Below are positions 27,462-36,118 of a DNA stretch of 64,000 nucleotides, one piece after another. Origin of the DNA: an uncultured Bacteroides sp. (GTDB taxonomy: Bacteria; Bacteroidota; Bacteroidia; Bacteroidales; Bacteroidaceae); contig NZ_CAJULN010000002.1 of NCBI RefSeq assembly GCF_910586915.1, positions 1 through 64,000 of the forward strand, read 5' to 3'. How positions within the stretch are numbered: the stretch's first letter is position 1; each line of letters opens with the position of its first letter. The position numbers and the translations under genes are program-made. The notes under the pieces are model-generated. The model saw only the letters and a list, made by a program, of their open reading frames with translations. It was not told the DNA's origin and made no database searches.

Positions 27462-27469
27462 CAAAGGTA
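27462..27469 (-). promoter_or_regulatory. Candidate -7 box (TACCTTTG) for coaX
   Basis: TACCTTTG on the - strand matches TAnnTTTG and lies 25 bp before the chosen TTG start. It overlaps the alternative upstream start at 27464, which argues against that start. No -33 TTTG is evident. Confidence 0.55.
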
Positions 27470-27631
27470 AAGTAAAAAAAGAAAAATGGAAGTATATGGA
27501 CAGAATTATCTCATTTTTTATATTTGGATTCCCTATTCATACAGACACTTTATTCGGAGAAAACAAAGTCCCTGTTTCCCTAATCCAACAATTCTTTGTA
27601 TATTCGCCGCAAAAATAGAATAAGCCTACTG

Positions 27632-28819
27632 ATGAAACGGTCTTTTTTATATTCAATCTTCCCGCTTTTTCTGTTGCTTCTTCCATTCGGACAAACAACA
27701 GCCAACAGCAACGATTCCATTCGTCTCAGCCTATTGACCTGCGCCCCTGGCGAAGAGATATATTCTTTATTCGGACACACTGCTATCCGTTACGAAAATC
27801 CTTCACAAGATATTGATATTGTTTTCAATTACGGATTATTCAGCTTTAACACCCCCAATTTTATTCTTCGCTTTTCACTCGGAGAAACAGACTACCAATT
27901 AGGCGTAACTGATTATTCCCGTTTTGCTGGAGAATACATATTCTTCGGTCGTAGTGTGTGGCAACAGAGATTAAATCTGACCGATGAAGAGAAAAACAAA
28001 TTAATTCGATTATTGAAAAAAAATTACCGTCCCGAAAACCGGGTGTATCGTTACAATTTCTTTTACGATAACTGTGCTACTCGTCCTCGCGATAAAATAG
28101 AAGAAAGCATTACAGGAGAAGTAATTTACCCCATAGTTCCGCAAAACGGTTCACATTCTTTCCGCGACATCATACATCAGTATTGCAAAGGACATCCCTG
28201 GGCGCGTTTCGGTATTGATTTATGTGTCGGAAGTGAAGCAGACCAACCTATCACACAACGCCAAATGATGTTCGCACCATTTTACTTAATGAACTCCTTT
28301 GCGGGAGCACAAGTAAAAAATGGTTCCATCCAACGTCCACTTACAGAAACCGCGAAACTGATAGTAGATGCAACGACTAAATCGGATGAAAATAATTGGA
28401 CGCCCACCCCACTACAATGCTCATTGCTATTATTTATATTAACAGCCGCCGCTACGATTTACAGTATCCGACGGAGAACCGGATTATGGGAAGTCGACCT
28501 GCTTCTTTTTGGAGCGGCAGGTATCGTGGGATGTGTCCTTGCTTTTCTCACCCTCTTCTCCAAACATCCAGCTGTCGGCTCCAATTTCTTACTATTGGTA
28601 TTCCATCCGGGACTACTTCTTTTCCTTCCATACATTATTTATTGCGACCGAAAAAGAAAGAAATGCTGGTTTTTGATTCTAAATCTAATAGTTTTAACTT
28701 TTTTTACAATGCTTTTCCCAGTAATTCCGCAAAAATTTGACTTTGCAGTTGTACCTTTGGCACTTTGTTTGTTGATACGTTCAGCAAATAACCTAATAGT
28801 GACATCTAAAAAGAAATAA
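27632..28819 (+). CDS. DUF4105 domain membrane protein
   Basis: The ATG at 27632 starts a clean signal sequence (MKRSFLYSIFPLFLLLLPFG); an alternative start at 27596 adds twelve unlikely residues. The first 260 residues are a DUF4105 domain with TCAPGEEIYSLFGHTAIRYENP and the conserved NFFYDNCATRPRDKIEE. The H and NC pair suggests a papain-like fold, possibly a hydrolase. The remaining part has about five membrane helices (LLFILTAAATIYSI to FAVVPLALCLLI). The stop and the next start overlap as TAATG, so the AlkP-like gene is coupled. Substrate is unknown. Confidence 0.75.
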   Translation: MKRSFLYSIFPLFLLLLPFGQTTANSNDSIRLSLLTCAPGEEIYSLFGHTAIRYENPSQDIDIVFNYGLFSFNTPNFILRFSLGETDYQLGVTDYSRFAGEYIFFGRSVWQQRLNLTDEEKNKLIRLLKKNYRPENRVYRYNFFYDNCATRPRDKIEESITGEVIYPIVPQNGSHSFRDIIHQYCKGHPWARFGIDLCVGSEADQPITQRQMMFAPFYLMNSFAGAQVKNGSIQRPLTETAKLIVDATTKSDENNWTPTPLQCSLLLFILTAAATIYSIRRRTGLWEVDLLLFGAAGIVGCVLAFLTLFSKHPAVGSNFLLLVFHPGLLLFLPYIIYCDRKRKKCWFLILNLIVLTFFTMLFPVIPQKFDFAVVPLALCLLIRSANNLIVTSKKK

Positions 28820-30393
28820 TGAAAGGATTACTTACTTCCCTTATTACCGTACTTACCTTTACAGGGTTGCAAGCTCAGTCTCTGCCTACTGCTCCTAAAC
28901 TTGTGGTAGGATTGACAATTGACCAACTACGTACGGACTATTTAGAATCTTTTTCGTCACTCTATGGCGAAAAAGGTTTCAAGCGTCTCTGGAAAGAGGG
29001 AAGAGTATTCTATAATGCCCAATATACTTTCAACAGCGTAGACCGCTCTTCGGCAATAGCTGCCATCTATAGTGGTACAACGCCTTCTATCAATGGAATT
29101 ATCTCCAAACGATGGATGGATGCGTCTACCCTGCGTCCTATTAATAGTACGGATGATACAGCATTCATGGGCTACTACACAGACCAAACGTGTTCGCCCG
29201 CTAAATTACTGACTTCCACCATTGCCGACGAACTTAAGATTGCAACTCAAGGCAAAGGTATTGTATATGCCATCGCCCCAAAATGTGACGCAGCTATTTT
29301 TGCAGCCGGTCATACCGGAAACGGTGCTTTTTGGCTTAATCCTAATACGGGTAAATGGAGCGGAACAACTTATTATGGAGAATTCCCGTGGTGGGCAAGC
29401 CAGTATAACGATCGCCAAGCCGTTGACTTCCGTATCGGCAACATCATATGGGAACCCATATTTCCGCGTGGAATGTACACTTTTCTGCCAGATTGGCGAG
29501 ATGTTGCCTTTAAATATAAATTTGACGATGAACGAAACAATAAATACAGACGCTTCATCACCAGCCCTTTTGTAAACGATGAAGTGAATGCACTTGCCGA
29601 AGAAGCACTGAACAAAAGCGCAATGGGGCAGGATGACATTACTGACTTATTGGCACTTACTTACTATGCCGGAAACTATGCGCACAAATCCGTACAGGAA
29701 TGTGCAATGGAAATGCAGGACACCTATGTACGACTTGATCGTAGCATAGCCAACCTGCTTGATTTGCTCGAACAGAAAGTCGGTCTGCAAAATGTACTCA
29801 TCTTCATCACTGCTACCGGATATACAGACAGCGAATCGGCAGATTTGGGACTTTATAAAATTCCCGGCGGAGAGTTCTACCTCAACCGTTGTGCCGCACT
29901 GCTGAATATGTATCTGATGGCTACCTATGGCGAAGGCAAGTATGTGGAAACTTATCACAACCAGCAGATTTACCTGAATCACAAGTTATTGGAACAAAAA
30001 CAACTGAACCTGACGGAAGTGCAAGAGAAATCCGCCGAATTCCTTATGCAATTCAGCGGAGTAAACGAAGCCTATTCTGCCAACAGACTCCTGCTCGGCT
30101 CGTGGACCCCGGATATTCATAAGATACGTAACGGATACCATCGCAAACGTTCGGGCGACCTCTTGATTGACGTCCTTCCCGGATGGACAATGATAGATGA
30201 AGAAAGCAAAGAAAGTAAGGTAATACGCCATTCTTTCATTCCTACACCATTGATTTTTATCGGTCATTCGGTGAAACCCGCCATCATACAGACTCCTGTA
30301 ACTATCGAACACATCGCGCCTACGCTGGCGCATTTCATGCGTATACGGGCTCCCAACGCTTGTTCTGTCGCCCCCATCACCAACCTACGATAA
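28819..30393 (+). CDS. AlkP-superfamily protein with altered active-site motifs
   Basis: The 524-residue secreted protein (signal peptide ending GLQAQ) has the fold markers of PafA-like phosphatases and phosphodiesterases: LVVGLTIDQLRTDYL with the metal Asp35, IYSGTTPSINGI, CDAAIFAAGHTGNGAFWLN, and the C-terminal TPLIFIGHS. However, the segment before IYSGTTP reads VDRSSAIAA instead of a T-x-x-GHAS type nucleophile box. The usual DHG metal motif near residue 333 reads ATGYTD, and the C-terminal D-I-APT reads EHIAPT. It may be a non-catalytic relative or a subfamily with a different site. It overlaps the DUF4105 gene by 1 base. Confidence 0.75.
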   Translation: MKGLLTSLITVLTFTGLQAQSLPTAPKLVVGLTIDQLRTDYLESFSSLYGEKGFKRLWKEGRVFYNAQYTFNSVDRSSAIAAIYSGTTPSINGIISKRWMDASTLRPINSTDDTAFMGYYTDQTCSPAKLLTSTIADELKIATQGKGIVYAIAPKCDAAIFAAGHTGNGAFWLNPNTGKWSGTTYYGEFPWWASQYNDRQAVDFRIGNIIWEPIFPRGMYTFLPDWRDVAFKYKFDDERNNKYRRFITSPFVNDEVNALAEEALNKSAMGQDDITDLLALTYYAGNYAHKSVQECAMEMQDTYVRLDRSIANLLDLLEQKVGLQNVLIFITATGYTDSESADLGLYKIPGGEFYLNRCAALLNMYLMATYGEGKYVETYHNQQIYLNHKLLEQKQLNLTEVQEKSAEFLMQFSGVNEAYSANRLLLGSWTPDIHKIRNGYHRKRSGDLLIDVLPGWTMIDEESKESKVIRHSFIPTPLIFIGHSVKPAIIQTPVTIEHIAPTLAHFMRIRAPNACSVAPITNLR

Positions 30394-30445
30394 AAATTTG
30401 CTCACAAAAACAAGGGCAAAATATTAATAAATCAGCATTTTAATG

Positions 30446-30453
30446 TAACTTTG
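30446..30453 (+). promoter_or_regulatory. Candidate -7 box (TAACTTTG) for secA
   Basis: TAACTTTG matches TAnnTTTG and lies 66 bp before the secA ATG, in an AT-rich stretch. A clear -33 TTTG is not seen. Confidence 0.5.
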
Positions 30454-30462
30454 CGAAAATTA

Positions 30463-30495
30463 TTCACCGCAAATTATACTGATTTACACAGATTA
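30463..30495 (+). repeat. Single partial CACAGATT-type repeat
   Basis: TTCACCGCAAATTATACTGA followed by TTTACACAGATTAAA is a degenerate single arm of the repeat at 19670-19705. It lies in the secA leader. No second arm is visible. Confidence 0.45.
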
Positions 30496-30519
30496 AAAAT
30501 AATAACTAAATAATATAAC

Positions 30520-33500
30520 ATGGGATTTAATGAATTTTTAAGCTCGATTTTCGGAAATAAATCCACGCGAGACATGAAAGAAATCAAACCCTGGGTAGAA
30601 AAAATCAAAGCTGCCTACCCGAAGGTTGAGAAACTGGACAACGACGCCCTCCGTGCCAAAACGGAAGAACTGAAAAAATATATCCGCGAATCAGCCTCTG
30701 CCGAACGTGCAAAGGTGGAAGAATTGAAAGCTGGTATCGAAAATATCGAATTAGAAAAGCGTGAAGAGGTATTCGCACAGATAGACAAGATAGAAAAAGA
30801 AATCTTGGAGAAGTACGAAAAAGCACTGGAAGAAGTGTTGCCGGTTGCTTTCTCTATTGTCAAAGCTACCGCCAAACGGTTTGCCGAAAATGAAGAAATT
30901 GTAGTGACTGCTACCGATTTCGACCGTCAACTTGCCACAACAAAAGATTTCGTACGCATCGAAAACGACAAGGCTATTTACCAAAACCACTGGATAGCCG
31001 GAGGAAACGATACGAAATGGAACATGGTTCACTACGATGTCCAACTGTTCGGTGGTGTTGTTCTACACAAAGGCAAGATTGCCGAAATGGCCACCGGTGA
31101 AGGTAAAACCCTGGTTGCTACCCTTCCGGTATTCCTGAACGCACTGACCGGAAACGGCGTGCACGTAGTAACCGTCAATGACTATCTAGCAAAACGTGAC
31201 TCCGAGTGGATGGGACCTCTTTATATGTTCCACGGTTTGAGTGTAGACTGCATCGACAAGCACCAACCCAACTCCGATGCACGCCGCCAAGCATATATGG
31301 CAGACATCACGTTCGGTACAAACAATGAATTCGGATTTGACTACCTGCGTGACAATATGGCAATCAGCCCGAAAGACTTGGTGCAACGTCCGCACAATTA
31401 CGCCATTGTCGACGAGGTAGACTCGGTATTGATTGACGATGCACGTACTCCGTTAATTATTTCCGGTCCCGTACCGAAAGGTGACGACCAGTTGTTCGAA
31501 CAGCTTCGCCCGTTGGTAGAACGCTTGGTAGAAGCACAGAAAGGATTGGCAACCAAATACCTTTCCGAAGCTAAAAAACTTATCGCATCAAGCGACAAGA
31601 AAGAGGTGGAAGAAGGATTCCTCGCCCTGTATCGCAGCCACAAGTGTCTGCCGAAGAATAAGGCATTGATTAAGTTCCTCAGCGAACAAGGCATCAAAGC
31701 CGGTATGCTCAAGACGGAAGAGATTTACATGGAACAGAACAATAAGCGGATGCATGAAGTGACCGACCCGTTGTATTTCGTCATTGATGAGAAACTGAAC
31801 AGCGTAGACCTAACGGATAAAGGTGTAGACCTGATTACAGGCAACTCTCAAGACCCCACTCTGTTCGTTCTTCCCGACATTGCCGGACAACTCTCGGAAC
31901 TGGAAAATGTGCCAAATCTGACCAACGAGGAAAAACTCCAAAGAAAAGACGAACTCCTGACCAACTACGCCATCAAGTCGGAACGTGTACACACCATCAA
32001 CCAGTTGTTGAAGGCTTACACCATGTTCGAGAAAGATGATGAATATGTAGTTATCGACGGACAGGTGAAGATTGTGGACGAACAGACGGGACGTATCATG
32101 GAAGGCCGCCGCTACTCCGACGGATTACACCAGGCCATCGAAGCTAAGGAACGTGTGAAAGTGGAAGCTGCCACTCAAACCTTTGCCACCATTACTTTAC
32201 AGAACTACTTCCGTATGTATCACAAGTTGTCCGGTATGACCGGTACTGCTGAAACGGAAGCAGGCGAACTTTGGGACATCTACAAACTGGATGTAGTCGT
32301 TATCCCGACCAACCGTCCCATCGCCCGTAAAGATATGAACGACCGTGTTTATAAAACGAAACGCGAAAAATACAAAGCTGTTATTGAAGAGATAGAAAAA
32401 CTGGTTCAGGCAGGACGTCCGGTACTGGTAGGTACTACTTCAGTCGAAATCTCCGAAATGCTGAGCAAAATGCTTACCATGCGCAAGATTGACCACAAAG
32501 TGCTGAACGCGAAGCTGCATCAGAAAGAAGCCGACATCGTTGCTACCGCCGGTTTGAGCGGAACGGTGACCATCGCCACCAATATGGCAGGCCGTGGTAC
32601 CGACATCAAGTTAAGTCCGGAAGTAAAAGCGGCAGGCGGTTTGGCAATTATCGGTACGGAACGCCACGAGTCACGTCGTGTAGACCGTCAGTTGCGTGGT
32701 CGTGCCGGACGTCAGGGTGACCCCGGTTCTTCTGTATTCTTCGTATCATTGGAAGACGACTTGATGCGTCTGTTCTCTTCCGACCGCATTGCAAACGTGA
32801 TGGATAAACTCGGATTCCAAGAAGGGGAAATGATAGAACATAAGATGATTTCCAACTCCATCGAACGTGCACAGAAGAAAGTGGAAGAGAATAACTTCGG
32901 TATCCGTAAACGTCTGTTGGAATATGACGACGTAATGAACAAGCAACGTACCGTTGTCTATACGAAACGCCGCCACGCATTGATGGGCGAACGTATCGGT
33001 ATGGATATCGTGAATATGATTTGGGACCGTTGTGCCAATGCCATCGAAAACAACGACTTCGAAGGATGTCAAATGGAACTGCTCCAAACGTTGGCTATGG
33101 AAACTCCGTTCACCGAAGAAGAATTCCGCAACGAGAAGAAAGAAGACCTGACCGAAAAAACGTTCAACATCGCTATGGAGAATTTCAAGCGCAAGACTGA
33201 ACGACTGGCACAAATCGCCAATCCGGTTATCAAGCAGGTATATGAAAACCAGGGACATATGTACGAAAACATCTTGATTCCCATCACAGACGGCAAACGT
33301 ATGTACAACATCTCCTGCAACCTGAAAGCAGCTTACGAATCGGAATCGAAAGAAGTGGTCAAAGCATTCGAAAAATCAATCCTGCTCCACGTTATCGATG
33401 AAGCATGGAAAGAGAATCTGCGCGAATTGGACGAACTGAAACATTCGGTACAGAACGCCAGCTACGAACAGAAAGACCCGTTGTTGATATACAAACTGGA

Positions 33501-33840
33501 ATCCGTTACACTGTTTGACGCAATGGTCAACAAGATTAATAATCAGACGGTTTCTATCCTGATGCGCGGACAAATCCCTGTACAGGAAGCACCGGAAGAA
33601 CCGACCGAACGTCGCGTAGAAGTACGCCAAGCTGCTCCCGAACAGCGCCAGGACATGAGCAAGTATCGCGAAAACAAACAGGAATTGAGCGACCCTAACC
33701 AACAGGCTGCTGCCAGCCACGACACACGCGAACAGCAAAGACGCGAGCCGATGCGTGCAGAAAAGACGGTAGGACGTAACGATCCTTGCCCGTGCGGAAG
33801 CGGCAAGAAGTATAAGAACTGCCACGGGAAAAATGCTTAA
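30520..33840 (+). CDS. secA: Preprotein translocase ATPase SecA
   Basis: SecA drives proteins through SecYEG using ATP. The 1106-residue protein has Walker A (MATGEGKTLVATLPVFL), the DEAD-like box (VDEVDSVLIDDARTPLIISGP), helicase motifs SGMTGTAETEAGE and GRGTDIKL, the arginine region RQLRGRAGRQGDPG, and the C-terminal zinc motif CPCGSGKKYKNCH. It is about 200 residues longer than E. coli SecA. Extra charged helices after residue 50 and around the first nucleotide-binding domain are typical of Bacteroidota. The Gln- and Arg-rich linker before the zinc motif is variable. It is transcribed alone, with a hairpin after the stop. Confidence 0.97.
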   Translation: MGFNEFLSSIFGNKSTRDMKEIKPWVEKIKAAYPKVEKLDNDALRAKTEELKKYIRESASAERAKVEELKAGIENIELEKREEVFAQIDKIEKEILEKYEKALEEVLPVAFSIVKATAKRFAENEEIVVTATDFDRQLATTKDFVRIENDKAIYQNHWIAGGNDTKWNMVHYDVQLFGGVVLHKGKIAEMATGEGKTLVATLPVFLNALTGNGVHVVTVNDYLAKRDSEWMGPLYMFHGLSVDCIDKHQPNSDARRQAYMADITFGTNNEFGFDYLRDNMAISPKDLVQRPHNYAIVDEVDSVLIDDARTPLIISGPVPKGDDQLFEQLRPLVERLVEAQKGLATKYLSEAKKLIASSDKKEVEEGFLALYRSHKCLPKNKALIKFLSEQGIKAGMLKTEEIYMEQNNKRMHEVTDPLYFVIDEKLNSVDLTDKGVDLITGNSQDPTLFVLPDIAGQLSELENVPNLTNEEKLQRKDELLTNYAIKSERVHTINQLLKAYTMFEKDDEYVVIDGQVKIVDEQTGRIMEGRRYSDGLHQAIEAKERVKVEAATQTFATITLQNYFRMYHKLSGMTGTAETEAGELWDIYKLDVVVIPTNRPIARKDMNDRVYKTKREKYKAVIEEIEKLVQAGRPVLVGTTSVEISEMLSKMLTMRKIDHKVLNAKLHQKEADIVATAGLSGTVTIATNMAGRGTDIKLSPEVKAAGGLAIIGTERHESRRVDRQLRGRAGRQGDPGSSVFFVSLEDDLMRLFSSDRIANVMDKLGFQEGEMIEHKMISNSIERAQKKVEENNFGIRKRLLEYDDVMNKQRTVVYTKRRHALMGERIGMDIVNMIWDRCANAIENNDFEGCQMELLQTLAMETPFTEEEFRNEKKEDLTEKTFNIAMENFKRKTERLAQIANPVIKQVYENQGHMYENILIPITDGKRMYNISCNLKAAYESESKEVVKAFEKSILLHVIDEAWKENLRELDELKHSVQNASYEQKDPLLIYKLESVTLFDAMVNKINNQTVSILMRGQIPVQEAPEEPTERRVEVRQAAPEQRQDMSKYRENKQELSDPNQQAAASHDTREQQRREPMRAEKTVGRNDPCPCGSGKKYKNCHGKNA

Positions 33841-33855
33841 TTTTCTTTTTCAATA

Positions 33856-33881
33856 GAGTGTGCCCGCCAAACGGCACACTC
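33856..33881 (+). terminator. Hairpin after secA
   Basis: GAGTGTGCC (33856-33864) pairs perfectly with GGCACACTC (33873-33881), 15 bp after the secA stop. No T-run follows; the next hairpin (33912-33946) does have one. Confidence 0.5.
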
Positions 33882-33911
33882 ACATATTCATGTTTTAATT
33901 TGTCTATAAAG

Positions 33912-33946
33912 AAAGTCTCAAACGGTTAAAAACTGTTTGAGACTTT
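33912..33946 (+). terminator. Rho-independent terminator downstream of secA
   Basis: AAAGTCTCAAAC (33912-33923) pairs perfectly with GTTTGAGACTTT (33935-33946), followed by CTTTTATT. It separates secA from the DUF6340 gene. Confidence 0.75.
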
Positions 33947-33966
33947 CTTTTATTCGCTCAAAATAG

Positions 33967-33974
33967 TACTTTTG
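33967..33974 (+). promoter_or_regulatory. Candidate -7 box (TACTTTTG) for the DUF6340 gene
   Basis: TACTTTTG matches TAnnTTTG, 26 bp before the ATG at 34001 and just after the terminator hairpin. No -33 TTTG at the proper distance. Confidence 0.5.
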
Positions 33975-34000
33975 TTCAAATTAACAAATAGAACAAAGCT

Positions 34001-35107
34001 ATGGCAAAATCTTATTCATTGGCTATCGTTTCGTTGTTACTGCTGACATTGGTCGGTTGCCAAAGTCTGGAATACATTTCCATCGACTACCTCCAACCTG
34101 CCGCCCTTAGCTTTCCCCCTCAAATCCGGAAAGTAGCAATCGTAAACAACAGCAGTAACACACCGGATAACAAACTCACAGCACAATCGCCCAAAGAGAA
34201 AGAAAACCCATCACTCGTCAGCCGGGCAACGGCTTATGCAAACGGAGATGTCAAAGCAGCCACAGAATCACTTGCCGAAGAGATTGCCCGTCAGAACTAC
34301 TTCGACGAAGTGGTGATTTGCGACTCTGCCTTACGGGCGAACGACAAATTGGCCCGTGAGAATACATTGAGCCAAGAAGAAGTGTGCGGTTTAGCTTCAG
34401 ATTTAGGAGTGGATTTAATCATCGCCATAGAAAACCTGCAATTCAAAGCCACAAAGAGCATACACTATCTGAACGAATTTAATTGTTTCCGAGAAGCGGT
34501 AGACGTCAAGGTTTATCCTACCGTCCGTGTTTATCTGCCCGAACGGAGCAGACCGGTGAACACGCTCCACCCTGCCGACAGTATCTTCTGGGAAGAATTC
34601 GGTTCCACAGCGGTAGAAGCCTCCTCCTATATGATTTCTGACAAGAAGATGTTGCAGGAAGCAGCCGAATTTGCAGGCACAATTCCGGCGAAGTATATCG
34701 TGCCGACATGGAAAACAGGGACACGTCCGCTGTATGTCGGCGGGTCGGTGCCCATGCGCGATGCTACCGTCTACATACGCGAAAACTCATGGGACGAAGC
34801 ATACCAACTTTGGCTTCAAGTTTTCAAAAGTACCAAAAGCGAAAAGAAGAAAATGAAGACTGCCCACAACATTGCCGTTTACTACGAAATGACAGATCGC
34901 TTGCCTCAGGCAGAGGAATGGGCGGAGAAGGCGCAGCAGTTCGCCAGAAAAATAGAGGAAAAGAAAACAACCGAAAATGCCCAAGCCACCATTGCCGACG
35001 TGCCGAACTATTATCTTATCAGCCTATATCTGGCAGAATTGAAGGAGCGCAACAGCCAATTGTCAAAGTTAACGATGCAAATGAAACGGTTTGAGAACAA
35101 TTTTTAA
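34001..35107 (+). CDS. DUF6340-type lipoprotein
   Basis: The 368-residue protein has a lipoprotein signal (LLTLVGCQSLEYISIDYLQPA). The sequence after it (FPPQIRKVAIVNNS, then NYFDEVVICDSALR and GVDLIIAIENLQF) matches DUF6340 proteins of Bacteroidota. The region around 255-345 contains TPR-like helices (WDEAYQLWLQVFKSTKSEKKK; TAHNIAVYYEMTDRLPQAEEWAEKA). Function is unknown; a periplasm-facing assembly factor fits the build. It stands alone with its own -7 box and is followed 61 bp later by a small gene. Confidence 0.75.
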   Translation: MAKSYSLAIVSLLLLTLVGCQSLEYISIDYLQPAALSFPPQIRKVAIVNNSSNTPDNKLTAQSPKEKENPSLVSRATAYANGDVKAATESLAEEIARQNYFDEVVICDSALRANDKLARENTLSQEEVCGLASDLGVDLIIAIENLQFKATKSIHYLNEFNCFREAVDVKVYPTVRVYLPERSRPVNTLHPADSIFWEEFGSTAVEASSYMISDKKMLQEAAEFAGTIPAKYIVPTWKTGTRPLYVGGSVPMRDATVYIRENSWDEAYQLWLQVFKSTKSEKKKMKTAHNIAVYYEMTDRLPQAEEWAEKAQQFARKIEEKKTTENAQATIADVPNYYLISLYLAELKERNSQLSKLTMQMKRFENNF

Positions 35108-35138
35108 GAAAATAGCGCAGCAGATATTATTTTTTTTA

Positions 35139-35146
35139 TACCTTTG
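35139..35146 (+). promoter_or_regulatory. Candidate -7 box (TACCTTTG) for the 35169 gene
   Basis: TACCTTTG matches TAnnTTTG and lies 22 bp before the ATG at 35169, with AGAAGGAA between them as ribosome-binding site. Confidence 0.5.
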
Positions 35147-35168
35147 AACGAATAAAAAGAAGGAACCC

Positions 35169-35615
35169 ATGAAACTGAGCCAACAATCACTATCGACAAT
35201 CGAAGCGACCATCCAAAAAGCAGTCTCCGGCTATATATGTACCTGCGAACAGGGCACCGTAACCGACATCCATCTCCAACCGGATCAATCTTCCGGACAA
35301 CTAACCATCTACAACGATGATGACAAAGTATTGGCACACGCTCTGATAGGAGAATGGGCTACATACGAAGGAAATGATTTCTTAGAAAAGACAGAACCAA
35401 CCCTACGCAGTACGCTCTGCAAAATGAAAGACGCAGGCGATTTTGACAAAATGGCAGTTCTGAAACCCTATTCGTTTGTATTGGTTGATGAAGAAAAAGA
35501 AACCGTATCCGAACTATTGTTAGTAGATGACGACACCATACTCGTACATGACGAATTGCTGAAAGGGCTGGATAAAGAGTTGGATGATTTCCTGAAAGAG
35601 TTGTTAGAGCAATAA
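35169..35615 (+). CDS. Small acidic cytoplasmic protein, unknown function
   Basis: The 148-residue protein has no signal peptide or membrane segment. It is mixed alpha/beta (TDIHLQPDQSSGQLTIYNDDDKVLAHALI) and ends in a very acidic helix (LLKGLDKELDDFLKELLEQ). I do not recognise a family with confidence. It has its own -7 box and a good ribosome-binding site, and a strong terminator follows, so it looks like a real single gene. Confidence 0.65.
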   Translation: MKLSQQSLSTIEATIQKAVSGYICTCEQGTVTDIHLQPDQSSGQLTIYNDDDKVLAHALIGEWATYEGNDFLEKTEPTLRSTLCKMKDAGDFDKMAVLKPYSFVLVDEEKETVSELLLVDDDTILVHDELLKGLDKELDDFLKELLEQ

Positions 35616-35660
35616 ATTGCCCACTCGGGAGTTGTTATTCCATTTAAATAAGAACAAAGA

Positions 35661-35713
35661 GGGGGATGCTTTTTAAAACACAAGAACATATTTTGTTTTA
35701 AAAAGCATCCCCC
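35661..35713. terminator. Bidirectional terminator, 19-bp perfect stem
   Basis: GGGGGATGCTTTTTAAAAC (35661-35679) and its exact reverse complement (35695-35713) form a 19-bp stem with a 15-base loop. T-rich tracts on both sides let it end both the + gene (stop 35615) and the - operon (stop 35724). Confidence 0.85.
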
Positions 35714-35723
35714 TTTCTTTCTC

Positions 35724-36074
35724 CTATTGCTTGCGATAATTCTTAGTTAAATCGCCCTGTTTCACAACTAATTCATCAACAGTCAGTTTCTCGATGACAA
35801 GCGTATCAATGAAATCGATAGTCTGATGATTGCCGATACTTTTTCCCGAAAGAATCAGTTTACCATCTTTCTTTTCCCATGATTCATATTGCAAAGTAGC
35901 CATATTGACGGAAGAAGCCTTACCGCCTTTTTCCAAATTCACACCTTGCACCTGATTTTCCATTCCGGGAACAGGTTCCACCCATTTACCTTCAATACCT
36001 GTTGCATTGCAAGCAACCAGTACGGCAGTAGCCATCAATCCTGCCGCACATTTGAAAACTGTTTTTGTAGACAT
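35724..36074 (-). CDS. Lipocalin-like lipoprotein
   Basis: The ATG at 36074 gives a lipoprotein signal (MSTKTVFKCAAGLMATAVLVACNATGIEGKW); an earlier start at 36122 would overlap the GH89 gene. The 116-residue protein has the lipocalin-like opening GIEGKWVEPVPGMENQVQG and short beta strands (GKLILSGKSIGNHQTIDFIDTLVIEKL). Small lipocalin-like lipoproteins of Bacteroides are of unknown function. It starts 44 bp after GH89 and is probably the last gene of the utilization locus. There is no acidic patch after the Cys, so a periplasm-facing position is likely. Confidence 0.65.
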   Translation of the reverse strand: MSTKTVFKCAAGLMATAVLVACNATGIEGKWVEPVPGMENQVQGVNLEKGGKASSVNMATLQYESWEKKDGKLILSGKSIGNHQTIDFIDTLVIEKLTVDELVVKQGDLTKNYRKQ

Positions 36075-36118
36075 AATAGTTTTTACTTTTCCGTTTATAA
36101 AAAATAGACGCAGGCGAA

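Noticed and set aside
28819..30393. Plain call as active alkaline phosphatase
   Set aside because: Several catalytic motif positions do not match, so an active-enzyme name is not justified from sequence.
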